A DNA stretch of 64,000 nucleotides from Bisbaumannia sp015645095. GTDB taxonomy: Bacteria > Pseudomonadota > Gammaproteobacteria > Pseudomonadales > Halomonadaceae. Below are positions 42,130 through 51,397 of the stretch, piece by piece (the first letter of the stretch is position 1; each line of letters begins with the position of its first letter). The notes under the pieces were generated by a model. The model made no database searches. It was not told where the DNA came from and worked only from the letters and a program-made list of their open reading frames with translations. The position numbers and the translations under genes were made by a program. Where the stretch lies: contig CP141893.1 of assembly GCA_036871055.1 (NCBI GenBank), positions 2,294,001 through 2,358,000 on the forward strand. The letters run 5' to 3'.

Positions 42130-43308
42130 ATGGCTCATGCCCACCACTCCCACCTCACGCCGGCCGACAAGGGGCGCGAAGCCCGCCGGGTCACCCTGGT
42201 GGGCGCCTTCTTCGACGGCCTGCTGGGCCTGCTCAAGGTGGTGGTGGGCTTTCTGGTCGGATCCGCGGCCCTGGTGGCCGATGGTATCCACTCCTTCTCC
42301 GACCTGGTCACCGACGGCTTCGTGCTGGCCGCCACCTATTTCGGCCACCAGGCCCCGGACCGCAACCACCCCTATGGCCATGGCCGCATCGAGACCCTGG
42401 CCACCCTGTGGCTGGGCAGCGTGCTGATCTTCGTGGCCGGCGGCATCGCCTGGGCCAGCGCGGTACGGCTCTTTACCGGCACGCCGATCCCCGCCCCGGG
42501 CCTCTGGGCGATCCTGCTGGCGGTGGTCGCCCTGGGCATCAAGGAGTGGCTCTACCACTACACCCTGCGCACCGCCCGTCGCATCGGTTCCAAGCTGCTG
42601 GAAGCCAACGCCTGGCACTCGCGCACCGACGCCCTCTCCACCGTGGTGGTGCTGGTGGGCCTGATCGGCGCCCAGCTCGGCCATGGCTGGCTGGATGCCG
42701 TGGCCGCGGTGCTGGTGGCCCTGCTGGTGGGCAAGATCGGCGGGCGTCTGCTGTGGGAGTCCAGCCAGGAACTGATCGACACCGCCCTGCCGGAGTCCGA
42801 GCAGGCGGCGATGCGCCAGGAGGGGCAGCGGGTCCCCGGCGTCCACGGCATCCACGACCTGCGCACCCGCACCGTGGGCGGCAACGTGCTGCTCGACCTG
42901 CATATCGTGGTGCCGCCCCGGGTCACCGTCTCCGAGGCCCACGAGATCGGCAACGAGGTGAGTCGCCGATTGCGCCAGGCCTTCCCCGACCTGCACGACG
43001 TGACCTTCCATATCGACCCCGAGGATGACCAGGGCATGCTGGCTCATAGCCATCAGCCGGGCCTGCCGCTGCGCAGCGAAGTGGAAGCCCAGCTGGCCGA
43101 GGCCTGGGACGGGGAGGCCTGCTGGCAGCGCCGGGTGGCCCTGGACCTGCATTACCTGGATAACCGCATCGATATTTCGCTGTATATTGCCGAAGCCCCG
43201 GCAGATATGGCCCTGGATGCGCTGGCCGACAAGCTGCGGCGTGACGCCGCCCACCTGCCCTGGCTCGGCCTCCTGCGTCTCTGGGTGGGCCCCGGCGAGG
43301 CCGCCTAG
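42130..43308 (+). CDS. Cation diffusion facilitator family transporter
   Basis: A 392-residue CDF transporter that exports divalent cations such as zinc, iron or manganese in exchange for protons. The metal-site motifs are DGIHSFSD (Asp51, His54, Asp58) in helix 2 and HSRTD in helix 5. The N-terminus is His-rich (MAHAHHSH). Six membrane segments are followed by the usual cytoplasmic domain (residues 210-295) and an unusual extra 90-residue C-terminal region resembling a second copy of that domain. The metal cannot be told. It is probably co-transcribed with the acyltransferase. Confidence 0.88.
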   Translation: MAHAHHSHLTPADKGREARRVTLVGAFFDGLLGLLKVVVGFLVGSAALVADGIHSFSDLVTDGFVLAATYFGHQAPDRNHPYGHGRIETLATLWLGSVLIFVAGGIAWASAVRLFTGTPIPAPGLWAILLAVVALGIKEWLYHYTLRTARRIGSKLLEANAWHSRTDALSTVVVLVGLIGAQLGHGWLDAVAAVLVALLVGKIGGRLLWESSQELIDTALPESEQAAMRQEGQRVPGVHGIHDLRTRTVGGNVLLDLHIVVPPRVTVSEAHEIGNEVSRRLRQAFPDLHDVTFHIDPEDDQGMLAHSHQPGLPLRSEVEAQLAEAWDGEACWQRRVALDLHYLDNRIDISLYIAEAPADMALDALADKLRRDAAHLPWLGLLRLWVGPGEAA

Positions 43309-43365
43309 CCCCTCTCTTCTCTCCCCCTCTCCGCGTGACCTGCTTGCCTGGCCTGCTAGACTGGT

Positions 43366-43386
43366 AACATTCTGAAACATAATGTT
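43366..43386. promoter_or_regulatory. Small dyad upstream of lapG
   Basis: AACATT (43366-43371) and AATGTT (43381-43386) form a 6-bp dyad 15 bp before the lapG start, in an AT-richer patch that could hold the promoter. It is short and may be chance. Confidence 0.3.
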
Positions 43387-43401
43387 GCCCCGGGTGCCGC
43401 C

Positions 43402-44100
43402 ATGAGCCCATGCCCACCGGTCACGACCCCGCTGACCCGCCGCCGCTTCCTGGCGGTGGGAGGCGGCGTGCTGCTGGCCGGCCTGCTGGGCTTTTCCCCC
43501 TCCGAGGCACGCCTGGATGCCTCACGCCTCAGGGAGAGCATGCAGCGACTCTATGGTAACCGCGGCCTAGAGGCCCTGGAGGCCTGGTTGGCCCTGCTGC
43601 GACAGCTGGAAGGGGCCCCCCTCGATACCCAGCTTCGCGAGGTCAATCAGTTCTTCAACCGGCGCATTCGCTGGGTCGACGATATCGATAACTGGGGCGC
43701 CGAGGATCACTGGGCCACGCCCCTGGAGACCCTGGGCCAGGGCCAGGGGGACTGCGAGGACTACTCGATCGCCAAGTACATCACCCTCAAGCAGTTAGGG
43801 GTGCCCGGCGACAGATTGCGCATGATCTATGTGCGGGCACGGCTCGGTCGCAGCAGCATCACCCAGGCGCATATGGTGCTGGGCTATTACGCGACCCCCG
43901 GGGCGGAGCCATTGATCCTCGACAACCTGGTGCCCTCCATTACCCCGGCCGGCCAGCGGGTCGACCTGGACCCGGTGTTCAGCTTCAACAGCCAGGGCCT
44001 GTGGGTCGGCGACTCGCCGGCCTCACGGGCCGATCCCGTCGCCCGCCTCTCCCGCTGGCGCAGCGTCCTGGCACGCATGGAGGAGCAAGGCTTCCTATGA
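43402..44100 (+). CDS. lapG: LapG-type periplasmic cysteine protease
   Basis: A 232-residue bacterial transglutaminase-like cysteine protease. The N-terminus has a twin-arginine-like RRRFLAVGGG run and a hydrophobic segment ending near SEA (residue 36), so it is exported. The catalytic triad is Cys118 (GQGDCEDYS), His157 (TQAHMVLGYY) and Asp174 (LILDNL); the DCED stretch also forms the calcium site of LapG. In the known system it cuts the N-terminal anchor of a giant adhesin at an Ala-Ala site unless held by LapD. It is followed 46 bp later by lapD, and an adhesin with a TAAG site lies nearby. Confidence 0.93.
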   Translation: MSPCPPVTTPLTRRRFLAVGGGVLLAGLLGFSPSEARLDASRLRESMQRLYGNRGLEALEAWLALLRQLEGAPLDTQLREVNQFFNRRIRWVDDIDNWGAEDHWATPLETLGQGQGDCEDYSIAKYITLKQLGVPGDRLRMIYVRARLGRSSITQAHMVLGYYATPGAEPLILDNLVPSITPAGQRVDLDPVFSFNSQGLWVGDSPASRADPVARLSRWRSVLARMEEQGFL

Positions 44101-44146
44101 CGCCCTCTCCCTCCCCCCAAGGCCTATCGGCTAACGAGGTGCTCCC

Positions 44147-46075
44147 ATGTCACTGATCAAGCAGCTCTGGCTTATCGTCGGTCTGGTGCTACTGCTGGCT
44201 TTCGGCGGCAGCCTGATCATCGGGCTCACCGCCACCCGGCACTATATCGAGCAGGAAGTGCGCATCAAGAACGCCGACAACGCCAATGCCCTGGCACTGA
44301 GCATGTCCCAGCTCGACAAGGACCCCGTGATCATCGAGCTACTGCTGGCGGCCCAGTTCGACACCGGCCATTACCGCCGGATCAGCCTGGAGAGCGCCAC
44401 CGGCGAGCCGATCGTGCACCGCGAGGCCGACGAGCATGTCGATGACCTGCCTCGCTGGTTCGTGGAACTGGTGCGCTTCGAGGTGCCTCCCGGTCGCGCC
44501 GTGGTTCAGGACGGCTGGCGACAGTACGGCACCCTGACCCTGGCCAGCCAGCATAGCTATGCCTACCACACCCTATGGCGCAGCAGCCTGCGCCTGACCG
44601 CCTGGTTCCTGCTGGCGGGCCTGTTCAGCGCCCTGCTCGCCTGGTGGATCGTGCGTGGCATCCAGCGCCCCCTGCGGGCCACGGTGGACCAGGCCCAGGA
44701 GATCGGCGAACGTCGCTTCACCACCCGCCCGGAGCCACGCACCCGGGAGCTGCGTGATGTGACCTCGGCCATGAACCGGCTCTCCCTCCAGGTGAGAGAG
44801 ATGCTGACCGAGGAGGGTGAAAAGCTCGACCGCCTGCGCCACCGCCTGCAGCTCGACCCCCTGACCCAGCTGACCAACCGCGAGCATTTCATGCAGCAGC
44901 TACAGGTCAGCCTGGAGAGCGAACGCCGCCGCGCCCACGGCTACCTCGCCCTGGTCCGGGTGGGTGAGCTGGCCACCTTCAACGAGCGGCTGGGGCATGC
45001 CCGGGTCGATGGTTTGCTGAAGGAGCTGGGCCAGGCCCTCAAGCGCATGACCGATGGCGAGGAAGGCGCCTACTGTGGTCGCCTCAATGGCAGCGACTTC
45101 GCCCTGATGCTGCCCTGGGAGGATGATGCCCATGCCATGGCCAAACGCCTGGCCGATAGCCTCCACCCCCTGGCCGATGCCGCCGAGGGCATTCCCCTGC
45201 CCATGGCCATCGTCCGCCTGACCCCGGACAGCCAGCGGGCCGAACTGCTCAGCCGCCTGGATGCCGGCATCGCCGAGGCCGAGGCCCGGGGAGCCAGATC
45301 TCATGTCATCGATAGCTGCGAATCCCAGCCGCCGCTGTTCACCAGTCATGAGCAGTGGCGCCAGGCCCTGAGCGCCGCCCTCGATGACGGCGTCTACCTG
45401 GCCCACTACCCGGTGCTGAGCCCCGAGGGGGAACTGCTCCACCACGAGTGCCCCTCTCGGCTGCGCCTCCTGGGGCATTGGCGGGGGCCAAGCCTCTTCA
45501 TGCCCTGGATTCGCCGCCTGGCGCTGCACGCCCGGCTCGACCTGGCCGTGGTCACCCAGGCCTTGCGCGAGATCGATCGGGATGGTCTGCCGCGGGGTAT
45601 CCACCTGTCACTGGAGGGCATCAGTGACAGCCATCTGATCGGTCAACTTCAGCGGCTGCTCTCCACTCATGCCGAGGCCAGCCGAGCGCTGTGGCTGGAG
45701 CTGCCCCAGGTGGCGGTGGAACACCGCCTGGAGCGGGTCCGCGACCTCTGCCAGGCACTCCGCCCCCATGGCTGCCCAATCGGCCTGGAACACGCCGGCG
45801 CCGGCCTGGCGCGGCTCGCCGACCTTCAGGATCTGGGGCTTGGCTATATCAAGCTGGACGTGAGCCTGGTGGGAGGCATCGACGGCAGCCAGGAACGCCA
45901 GACCATCGTGCGCGGCATGGTGACCCTATGCCGCTCGCTGGGCATCCTGGCCATCGCCGAGGGGGTCGCCACCCACGCGGAGCGGGATACCCTGGTCGAG
46001 ATCGGCGTCCATGGCCTGACCGGACCGGGCATCCGTGACCCGCGCCACGAGCTGGAGGACGATAGCGACGGTTGA
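44147..46075 (+). CDS. lapD: LapD-type c-di-GMP receptor with degenerate GGDEF-EAL
   Basis: A 642-residue inner-membrane receptor. One helix (about 8-30), a periplasmic PAS-like output domain (40-145) and a second helix (150-170) are followed by HAMP, GGDEF and EAL domains. Trp124 in QDGWRQYG matches the tryptophan that grips LapG in known LapD. The GGDEF signature is replaced by GRLNGSDF (311-318), and the EAL motif is reduced to HHECPSRLR, so both domains should be inactive and the EAL domain a c-di-GMP sensor. The C-terminal VHGLTGPGI is the LapD hallmark. High c-di-GMP should make it sequester LapG. Confidence 0.94.
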   Translation: MSLIKQLWLIVGLVLLLAFGGSLIIGLTATRHYIEQEVRIKNADNANALALSMSQLDKDPVIIELLLAAQFDTGHYRRISLESATGEPIVHREADEHVDDLPRWFVELVRFEVPPGRAVVQDGWRQYGTLTLASQHSYAYHTLWRSSLRLTAWFLLAGLFSALLAWWIVRGIQRPLRATVDQAQEIGERRFTTRPEPRTRELRDVTSAMNRLSLQVREMLTEEGEKLDRLRHRLQLDPLTQLTNREHFMQQLQVSLESERRRAHGYLALVRVGELATFNERLGHARVDGLLKELGQALKRMTDGEEGAYCGRLNGSDFALMLPWEDDAHAMAKRLADSLHPLADAAEGIPLPMAIVRLTPDSQRAELLSRLDAGIAEAEARGARSHVIDSCESQPPLFTSHEQWRQALSAALDDGVYLAHYPVLSPEGELLHHECPSRLRLLGHWRGPSLFMPWIRRLALHARLDLAVVTQALREIDRDGLPRGIHLSLEGISDSHLIGQLQRLLSTHAEASRALWLELPQVAVEHRLERVRDLCQALRPHGCPIGLEHAGAGLARLADLQDLGLGYIKLDVSLVGGIDGSQERQTIVRGMVTLCRSLGILAIAEGVATHAERDTLVEIGVHGLTGPGIRDPRHELEDDSDG

Positions 46076-46082
46076 ACGTCGA

Positions 46083-46406
46083 TCAGATGACGCCATCCTC
46101 CTCATCATCCAGCAGATTGACGCTATTGATCCGGCGACGCAGCGACTGCCGGGTCAACAGCTTGTCCCGGGCCGCATCGGGCAGGTCGGTGAAGCTGATC
46201 ACCCCCTTCTCCATCAGCACCTGGATCAGGTCCTCCAGCACCCGGACCAGCTCCAGGTCCGAGGCCTGCATGGGATCCCGGGCGGTCTCCCGGCCCAGGA
46301 AGCGATCCAGCTCGGGATCGTCCCCGGGCAGCCACTCCCGGCACTCGGGGGTCGCCTCCCGGCTGACCCTGCGCAAGGCCCCCGTCTCATCCCGGCTCAC
46401 GTACAT
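46083..46406 (-). CDS. Small conserved protein of unknown function
   Basis: A 107-residue acidic protein starting MYVSRDETGALRRVSRE. It resembles small proteins in related bacteria that databases label, without biochemical reason, as tryptophan synthase beta-like. The C-terminal half (LELVRVLEDLIQVLMEKGVISFTDLPDAARDKLLTRQSLR) looks helical. There is no signal peptide or membrane helix. GAGGAGG lies 5 nt before ATG 46406; the longer frame to 46451 would begin inside the adhesin terminator. It converges on lapD with a 7-bp gap. The function is unknown. Confidence 0.75.
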   Translation of the reverse strand: MYVSRDETGALRRVSREATPECREWLPGDDPELDRFLGRETARDPMQASDLELVRVLEDLIQVLMEKGVISFTDLPDAARDKLLTRQSLRRRINSVNLLDDEEDGVI

Positions 46407-46454
46407 GGCACCCTCCTCGCCCAAGCGTATCTTGACTTCAGCATAACCCAATAT

Positions 46455-46485
46455 AAAAAAAACCGTGCCCGCAAGGCGGGCACGG
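46455..46485 (-). terminator. Rho-independent terminator of the adhesin gene
   Basis: On the minus strand CCGTGCCCGC pairs with GCGGGCACGG around a CTT loop and is followed by eight T residues. It starts 27 bp after the adhesin stop codon. Confidence 0.95.
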
Positions 46486-46511
46486 CGGTGGGTGGATGCG
46501 ATCGAGTCGGC

Positions 46512-49500
46512 TCAATCGATATTCAGCTGGCCATTGTTGAGCATTTCATCCACCAAGGTTGCGCTGAATTCCACCCCCTTGAGGATAATGGTCTGGTCGA
46601 CTTTGCTCTCGTCGAAGTTACCGTCGGTAAAGCCGCCACTGGTACTGATATGCAGCACGGTATCGTCACCATCGGCCTCGGCATGCAGGTAGTTGGCCAG
46701 AGTGACCTCGGTAGCACCATCGAGCAAGTCGCCGATATCCAGCCGATCCGCCTCCCCGCTCCCGGTATAGCCATCGATCAGGTCGAGGGTGAAGTCCATC
46801 ACCAGATCCACGGCGGGATCCCCCTCGCTTCCTTGGTCGTTGAGCTGCCACTGGAAGGTATCGGCACCCAGACCACCCCAGAGCACATCGTTGCCGGCTC
46901 CGCCGATCAGGGTGTCGTTGCCATCACCACCAATCAAGGTATCGTCACCGGCGCCACCGTCGAGGATCACGCCTCCATCACCGGCGACCAGCAGGTCGTT
47001 GTCGTCTCCACCGATCAGCTCATCGCCGCCACTGGTACCGTCGATATAGACCTTGCCATCGCCAGACCCCTCCAGCACCGTGCTGTCACCCTCCCCCACG
47101 ATGACTTCGGTATCCGCATCGATGGTCACGGAGAAGCTCTCGGTCACGCTGTCGCCATCACCATCGACCACCTCCACGGTAAAGGCCAGGGTCTGATCAT
47201 CCGGCAGGATGCTGATTGAGGTCTCGGTGCCATAGAGGCGAGCTGCATCACCACTCAGATGGTCGATCTGTATTGCATGGAACTCATCGACCCCGGCAAT
47301 CAAGCTACTATCGATCTCTACGCTGCCAAAGTGGTCACCACCGATATTCTGCGAGGTGACGGTCTCTTCGAACACATGGAGGATGTTTCCCTCCTCGTCA
47401 TAGAGGGTGAAGCGGAAAGTCGAAGAGCCCGGGTTCTGATAGCGGAACGTCAGGGTTATCGCATCGATGGACTTCTTGTCATCATTTAGGTCGGGGGAGG
47501 TATTGGGATCACCATCCTTATCCCCCTCGAAGAACTCCAGCCGCAGCATATCATCGGGGTTGAATAGGTTATTACCCACCCCAATGCCCTGTTGACTGGG
47601 GTTAATATTTCCACTCCCAGTAAAGCGAATATCGGTCTCCAGCTCCTGACCATCGAGAACCTGCTCGGCCCATAGTTCCGTAAAGTTCCCCGGTAGCTGC
47701 TGATTCAGCTCGAGGGTCTCCGTAGTAGTCGGGTTGGGCGTCACCAGGTTAAAGTCGTAGGTACCGTCGACCCAAACCGTCAGCTCGAAGAAGACCTCAT
47801 CGTCATCGCCAAAGATGGCGGTCAGCTTCTCGCCTAGATACTCTCCGTCCTCCCCGAATAGATCTTCCCTGACAAGCTCTACTCCCTCCAGCTCTGTCGT
47901 CAGGAGGACATTGATTCCACTGTCAATGATATTGCTATCCGCCAAGAGCCCATCGGCTCCGGCATCGAAGCTCCATAGCCCGGTAAAGGTATTGGCCACA
48001 TTGACGATATCCAGGCTATTCACGAAGTGAATGACCGGGCCATCATCCAGGAACACCACCAGGGCACCGACTTCCGCCGTGGCAGTCGTGGTGTCGCCAT
48101 CCCCATCGGTGGCGGTCACCACCGCATAGACCAGGCCATCCAGGTCCACGGCGTCATTGGGATCGGTCTCGTCCGGGTGATGCAGCGAGGCGTAGAGCAC
48201 CACGTTGAGGTGGCCGTCTTCGTCCAGAGCCACCACGAAGACCACCGCGCCATCGGGATTGGGCTCGCCACCACCATCGGCCACTCGACCGACAATGGCC
48301 CCACCTTCTTCGAACAGATAAATCTTGGTGCCGTCGGTGGTCATCAGTCCGGAGTCGACCCCGCTGGTAACCACCTCGGCGTCGGCGTCGCTGGCATCAT
48401 ACAACGCCAGACCGAAGGCCAGGCCGCCCCCAGCGGCTTCACCATCAGCACCGAAGTCCACCATGGCGGTGACAACGGCGCTGCCGCTGCGGGCATACTG
48501 GGCGTCACCGAAGTCGACGTCCGCCAGGGCCTCACCATCGAAGCCGGCAAACAGCAGTTGGATCGCCTCGGGCAGATCTCCAAAGGCCAGCTCATCGGCT
48601 TGATCACCGGCACTTTCATCGATGGTGGCACTACCATCCTGATCGACAATGATCTCTTCGACTGTCGGACCGTCATCGACGAAGGTGATCACCGCGCCGA
48701 TCTCGGCACCGCCGCTGGCGGTGTCGCCGTCGCCGTCGGTGATCTCCACCGTGGCGGTGATCAGCCCGGCCAGGCTCAGGGTATCGCTGTGCTCGCCGTC
48801 GCTGTCGTCACCGGCCACCGGGTGCGCCAGGGCCACGTACTGGGTCACCGTGATGCTGCCGTCGGCGTTGATCTCCACCGTGAAGGCGACATTGGTACCG
48901 TCGTACTGGCCCTCGATCACCGTATCGGACACCGCGACCAAGGTGATGGCATGCCCACCGACCGTGGTGGTCAACTCGGTGCTGCCATCGCCGCTCAGCG
49001 CCAGGCCATAGACGATGCTGTCATCCTCGGCGGGACCATCGGCCCCGAACAGGGCGGTGAAGTCGAGGACCGCCCCGCCACTGGTGGCAATGATCGGACC
49101 GCCCGCGAAGTTCTCGCCGGCATCGGTCTCGTCGAGCAGCACCGCCACCTCATCGGCCAGGACCACGTCCTCCAGCACCGGGCCGTCATCGACGAAGGTG
49201 ATCACCGCGCCGATCTCGGCACCGCCGCTGGCGGTGTCGCCGTCGCCGTCGGTGATCTCCACCGTGGCGGTGATCAGCCCGGCCAGGCTCAGGGTATCGC
49301 TGTGCTCGCCGTCGCTGTCGTCACCGGCCACCGGGTGCGCCAGGGCCACGTACTGGGTCACCGTGATGCTGCCGTCGGCGTTGATCTCCACCGTGAAGGC
49401 GACATTGGTACCGTCGTACTGGCCCTCGATCACCGTATCGGACACCGCGACCAAAGTGATGGCATGCCCACCGACCGTGGTGGTCAACTCGGTGCTGCCA

Positions 49501-50615
49501 TCGCCGCTCAGCGCCAGGCCATAGACGATGCTGTCATCCTCGGCGGGACCATCGGCCCCGAACAGGGCGGTGAAGTCGAGGACCGCCCCGCCACTGGTGG
49601 CAATGATCGGACCGCCCGCGAAGTTCTCACCGGCGTCGGTCTCGTCGAGCAGCACCGCCACGTCATCGGCCAGGGCCACGTCCTCCAGCACCGGCACATC
49701 ATCGAAGAAGGTCACCACCAGGTTGCCCTGGGCCGAGTCGCCATCGCTATCCAGCACGGTAAAGGTCAGCGTGGTCTGGACGCTTTCGTCGCCTTCGGTA
49801 CCGGGCTCGGTATGCAGCACATTGGTCAGCAGGGTAAGGGTGTACTCGCCAGTGACGGGATTCACCGTCAGCTCGAACAGGTCGGTGCCATCGCGATCAC
49901 CGCCCTCGATGGTGGCAGTCAGGGTATTGCCGCTCCAGCTATAGACCACCAGCTCGGTGCCGATGGTGGCGGTAGTGCCCGCCATGGCGGCGAAGTTAAT
50001 GCCGCCGATACCATCCAGCCCGAAATCGAAGTTCAGGGTGCCCTCGAAGAAGGATCCCCCCTCGATTAAAAGATTCTCGTCGAAGAGCTCGGCCTCGGAG
50101 CTACCCGCGGAAGGGAAGAAGTTCTCCTCTTCGAGCAATTGCGGCTCGCCGAGCCCGCCCTCGGGGCCTCCGGCCAGACCGAAGCCGTATTGAAAGCTCA
50201 GCGGATCCACGCCTTCGGTGATCCGCGCCAGGCGCACGAAGCCATGGCCGCCACCGGCGGCATCACCGGCACCGGCGCCCGCGGCGGTATCCTCGAGGAT
50301 ATCCAGCAGGTCGATATCGTCGTCCTCTAGAGCCGCCAGCAAGGCCTCGACCTCATCGTCCTGGACGCTGGCCTGTTCGGCATCCACCTCGACACCGGGG
50401 ACCAGCTCGGCCTGCATCAGCACTTCCTGACCGGGCTCGATCACCACCAGGCCGGCCTCGCCGCCCCCGAAGTCAAGATCGACGCTGCCGTCATCGGAAG
50501 TGACCACCACTTCGCCTTCCTGGAGCACGTCGCCGGGACGCAGCTCACGAAGGTTGCCCTCGGCGTCCCGCGCCCAGGCCTGTCCGGTTACCGAGAGAAC
50601 GACTGCGATGCTCAT
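46512..50615 (-). CDS. LapA-like large RTX adhesin (type I secreted, LapG-cleavable)
   Basis: A 1367-residue acidic adhesin. Residues 1-125 are a LapA-type retention module ending in the LapG cleavage motif TAAG (110-113). A bacterial Ig-like region follows, then two nearly identical 171-residue T1SS-143-type repeats (about 305-475 and 476-646), a diverged third repeat (647-870) and a separate domain (870-1130) of lower GC. RTX calcium-binding nonapeptides (GGAGDDTLIGGDGNDTL) lie near 1190-1250, then a C-terminal secretion signal. By the Lap model the retention module plugs the TolC pore, leaving the adhesin on the surface. At under 1,400 residues it is small for a LapA. Confidence 0.92.
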   Translation of the reverse strand: MSIAVVLSVTGQAWARDAEGNLRELRPGDVLQEGEVVVTSDDGSVDLDFGGGEAGLVVIEPGQEVLMQAELVPGVEVDAEQASVQDDEVEALLAALEDDDIDLLDILEDTAAGAGAGDAAGGGHGFVRLARITEGVDPLSFQYGFGLAGGPEGGLGEPQLLEEENFFPSAGSSEAELFDENLLIEGGSFFEGTLNFDFGLDGIGGINFAAMAGTTATIGTELVVYSWSGNTLTATIEGGDRDGTDLFELTVNPVTGEYTLTLLTNVLHTEPGTEGDESVQTTLTFTVLDSDGDSAQGNLVVTFFDDVPVLEDVALADDVAVLLDETDAGENFAGGPIIATSGGAVLDFTALFGADGPAEDDSIVYGLALSGDGSTELTTTVGGHAITLVAVSDTVIEGQYDGTNVAFTVEINADGSITVTQYVALAHPVAGDDSDGEHSDTLSLAGLITATVEITDGDGDTASGGAEIGAVITFVDDGPVLEDVVLADEVAVLLDETDAGENFAGGPIIATSGGAVLDFTALFGADGPAEDDSIVYGLALSGDGSTELTTTVGGHAITLVAVSDTVIEGQYDGTNVAFTVEINADGSITVTQYVALAHPVAGDDSDGEHSDTLSLAGLITATVEITDGDGDTASGGAEIGAVITFVDDGPTVEEIIVDQDGSATIDESAGDQADELAFGDLPEAIQLLFAGFDGEALADVDFGDAQYARSGSAVVTAMVDFGADGEAAGGGLAFGLALYDASDADAEVVTSGVDSGLMTTDGTKIYLFEEGGAIVGRVADGGGEPNPDGAVVFVVALDEDGHLNVVLYASLHHPDETDPNDAVDLDGLVYAVVTATDGDGDTTTATAEVGALVVFLDDGPVIHFVNSLDIVNVANTFTGLWSFDAGADGLLADSNIIDSGINVLLTTELEGVELVREDLFGEDGEYLGEKLTAIFGDDDEVFFELTVWVDGTYDFNLVTPNPTTTETLELNQQLPGNFTELWAEQVLDGQELETDIRFTGSGNINPSQQGIGVGNNLFNPDDMLRLEFFEGDKDGDPNTSPDLNDDKKSIDAITLTFRYQNPGSSTFRFTLYDEEGNILHVFEETVTSQNIGGDHFGSVEIDSSLIAGVDEFHAIQIDHLSGDAARLYGTETSISILPDDQTLAFTVEVVDGDGDSVTESFSVTIDADTEVIVGEGDSTVLEGSGDGKVYIDGTSGGDELIGGDDNDLLVAGDGGVILDGGAGDDTLIGGDGNDTLIGGAGNDVLWGGLGADTFQWQLNDQGSEGDPAVDLVMDFTLDLIDGYTGSGEADRLDIGDLLDGATEVTLANYLHAEADGDDTVLHISTSGGFTDGNFDESKVDQTIILKGVEFSATLVDEMLNNGQLNID
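48678..49703 (-). repeat. Two near-identical 513-bp tandem repeats in the adhesin gene
   Basis: Units 48678-49190 and 49191-49703 are almost the same base for base, including silent positions, which shows recent duplication or gene conversion. Each encodes 171 residues with the same frame. Confidence 0.93.
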
Positions 50616-50786
50616 GGCGTATCCCCTTCCTTAGCCATCGATGAGTGCCCGGAGCGCACAGCGGCTCCACAAGGCTGGCCGACAGCGGTCGGCACTTATC
50701 TCAAGGCTAGGAGAGGAGGAAGAGGCGGAGTATTGGACCGTGGTACAGGGTAACCAAATGTTTCCCTATGTTTCCTGAGCAGGACC

Positions 50787-51395
50787 TCAGGTGGTCTCCA
50801 GATGCCCGGAGAGCTTGAGGATCAGCTGCATGCGATCGCGCACACCGAGCTTGCGGAAGGCGGCCCCCAGGTGCGCCTTGACGGTACGCTCGGTGATCTC
50901 GAGCCCCCGGGCCACCTCCTTGTTGGTGTGGCCGGCGGCCACCGCCAGCACCACGTCCCGCTCCCGGGAGGTCAGCTCGGCCAGTACGCTGGCCTGATCC
51001 GCCAGGCCGCCGCCCAGGGCACGGAAGGTCGCGCCCACCACCTCGCTGAGCAGCTCCGGTCCCACCCAGAGCCCATGATGCATGGTGACCAGGGCCACCT
51101 CATGCAGCAACTCCACGGAGCCCAGCGCATGAGCGTAGCCACGAGCCCCGGCGCCCAGGGCCTGGAAGGCCTCTTCCTTGCAGGGTAGCCAGGAGAGTAC
51201 CACGCAGATCACCCCCTGCTTCGCCAGGGTCTCCACCACCGGGAGCCAGCCATCGTTATCGCCGAGGACCCAGGCATGATCGCCCTGGCCGAGGCGACTC
51301 ACCGCCTCCTCGGCCGTTAGCGTCCAGCCATCGGGAAAGGCGTGTTGCCAGCGCGGCAGGGGCGAGCGCCCCGAGACCACCAGAACATGTCGCAT
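50787..51395 (-). CDS. LuxR-family regulator with degenerate receiver domain
   Basis: A 202-residue regulator. The C-terminal LuxR helix-turn-helix is clear (LTSRERDVVLAVAAGHTNKE, then VARGLEITERTVKAHLGAAFRKLGV, residues 141-184). The N-terminal 120 residues have a receiver-like pattern, but the acidic pair after strand 1 is missing (VVSGRSP), no proper aspartate stands at the phosphorylation site (AWVLGDNDG) and the conserved lysine is lost (GYAHALGS). It is therefore probably not phosphorylated in the usual way. It lies 2 bp after the HlyD gene and 171 bp before the adhesin gene, so it likely controls adhesin or exporter expression. Confidence 0.82.
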   Translation of the reverse strand: MRHVLVVSGRSPLPRWQHAFPDGWTLTAEEAVSRLGQGDHAWVLGDNDGWLPVVETLAKQGVICVVLSWLPCKEEAFQALGAGARGYAHALGSVELLHEVALVTMHHGLWVGPELLSEVVGATFRALGGGLADQASVLAELTSRERDVVLAVAAGHTNKEVARGLEITERTVKAHLGAAFRKLGVRDRMQLILKLSGHLETT

Positions 51396-51397
51396 GG

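Noticed and set aside
48027..50069. Plus-strand frame opposite the adhesin gene
   Set aside because: Repetitive only because it mirrors the adhesin repeats; no domain seen.
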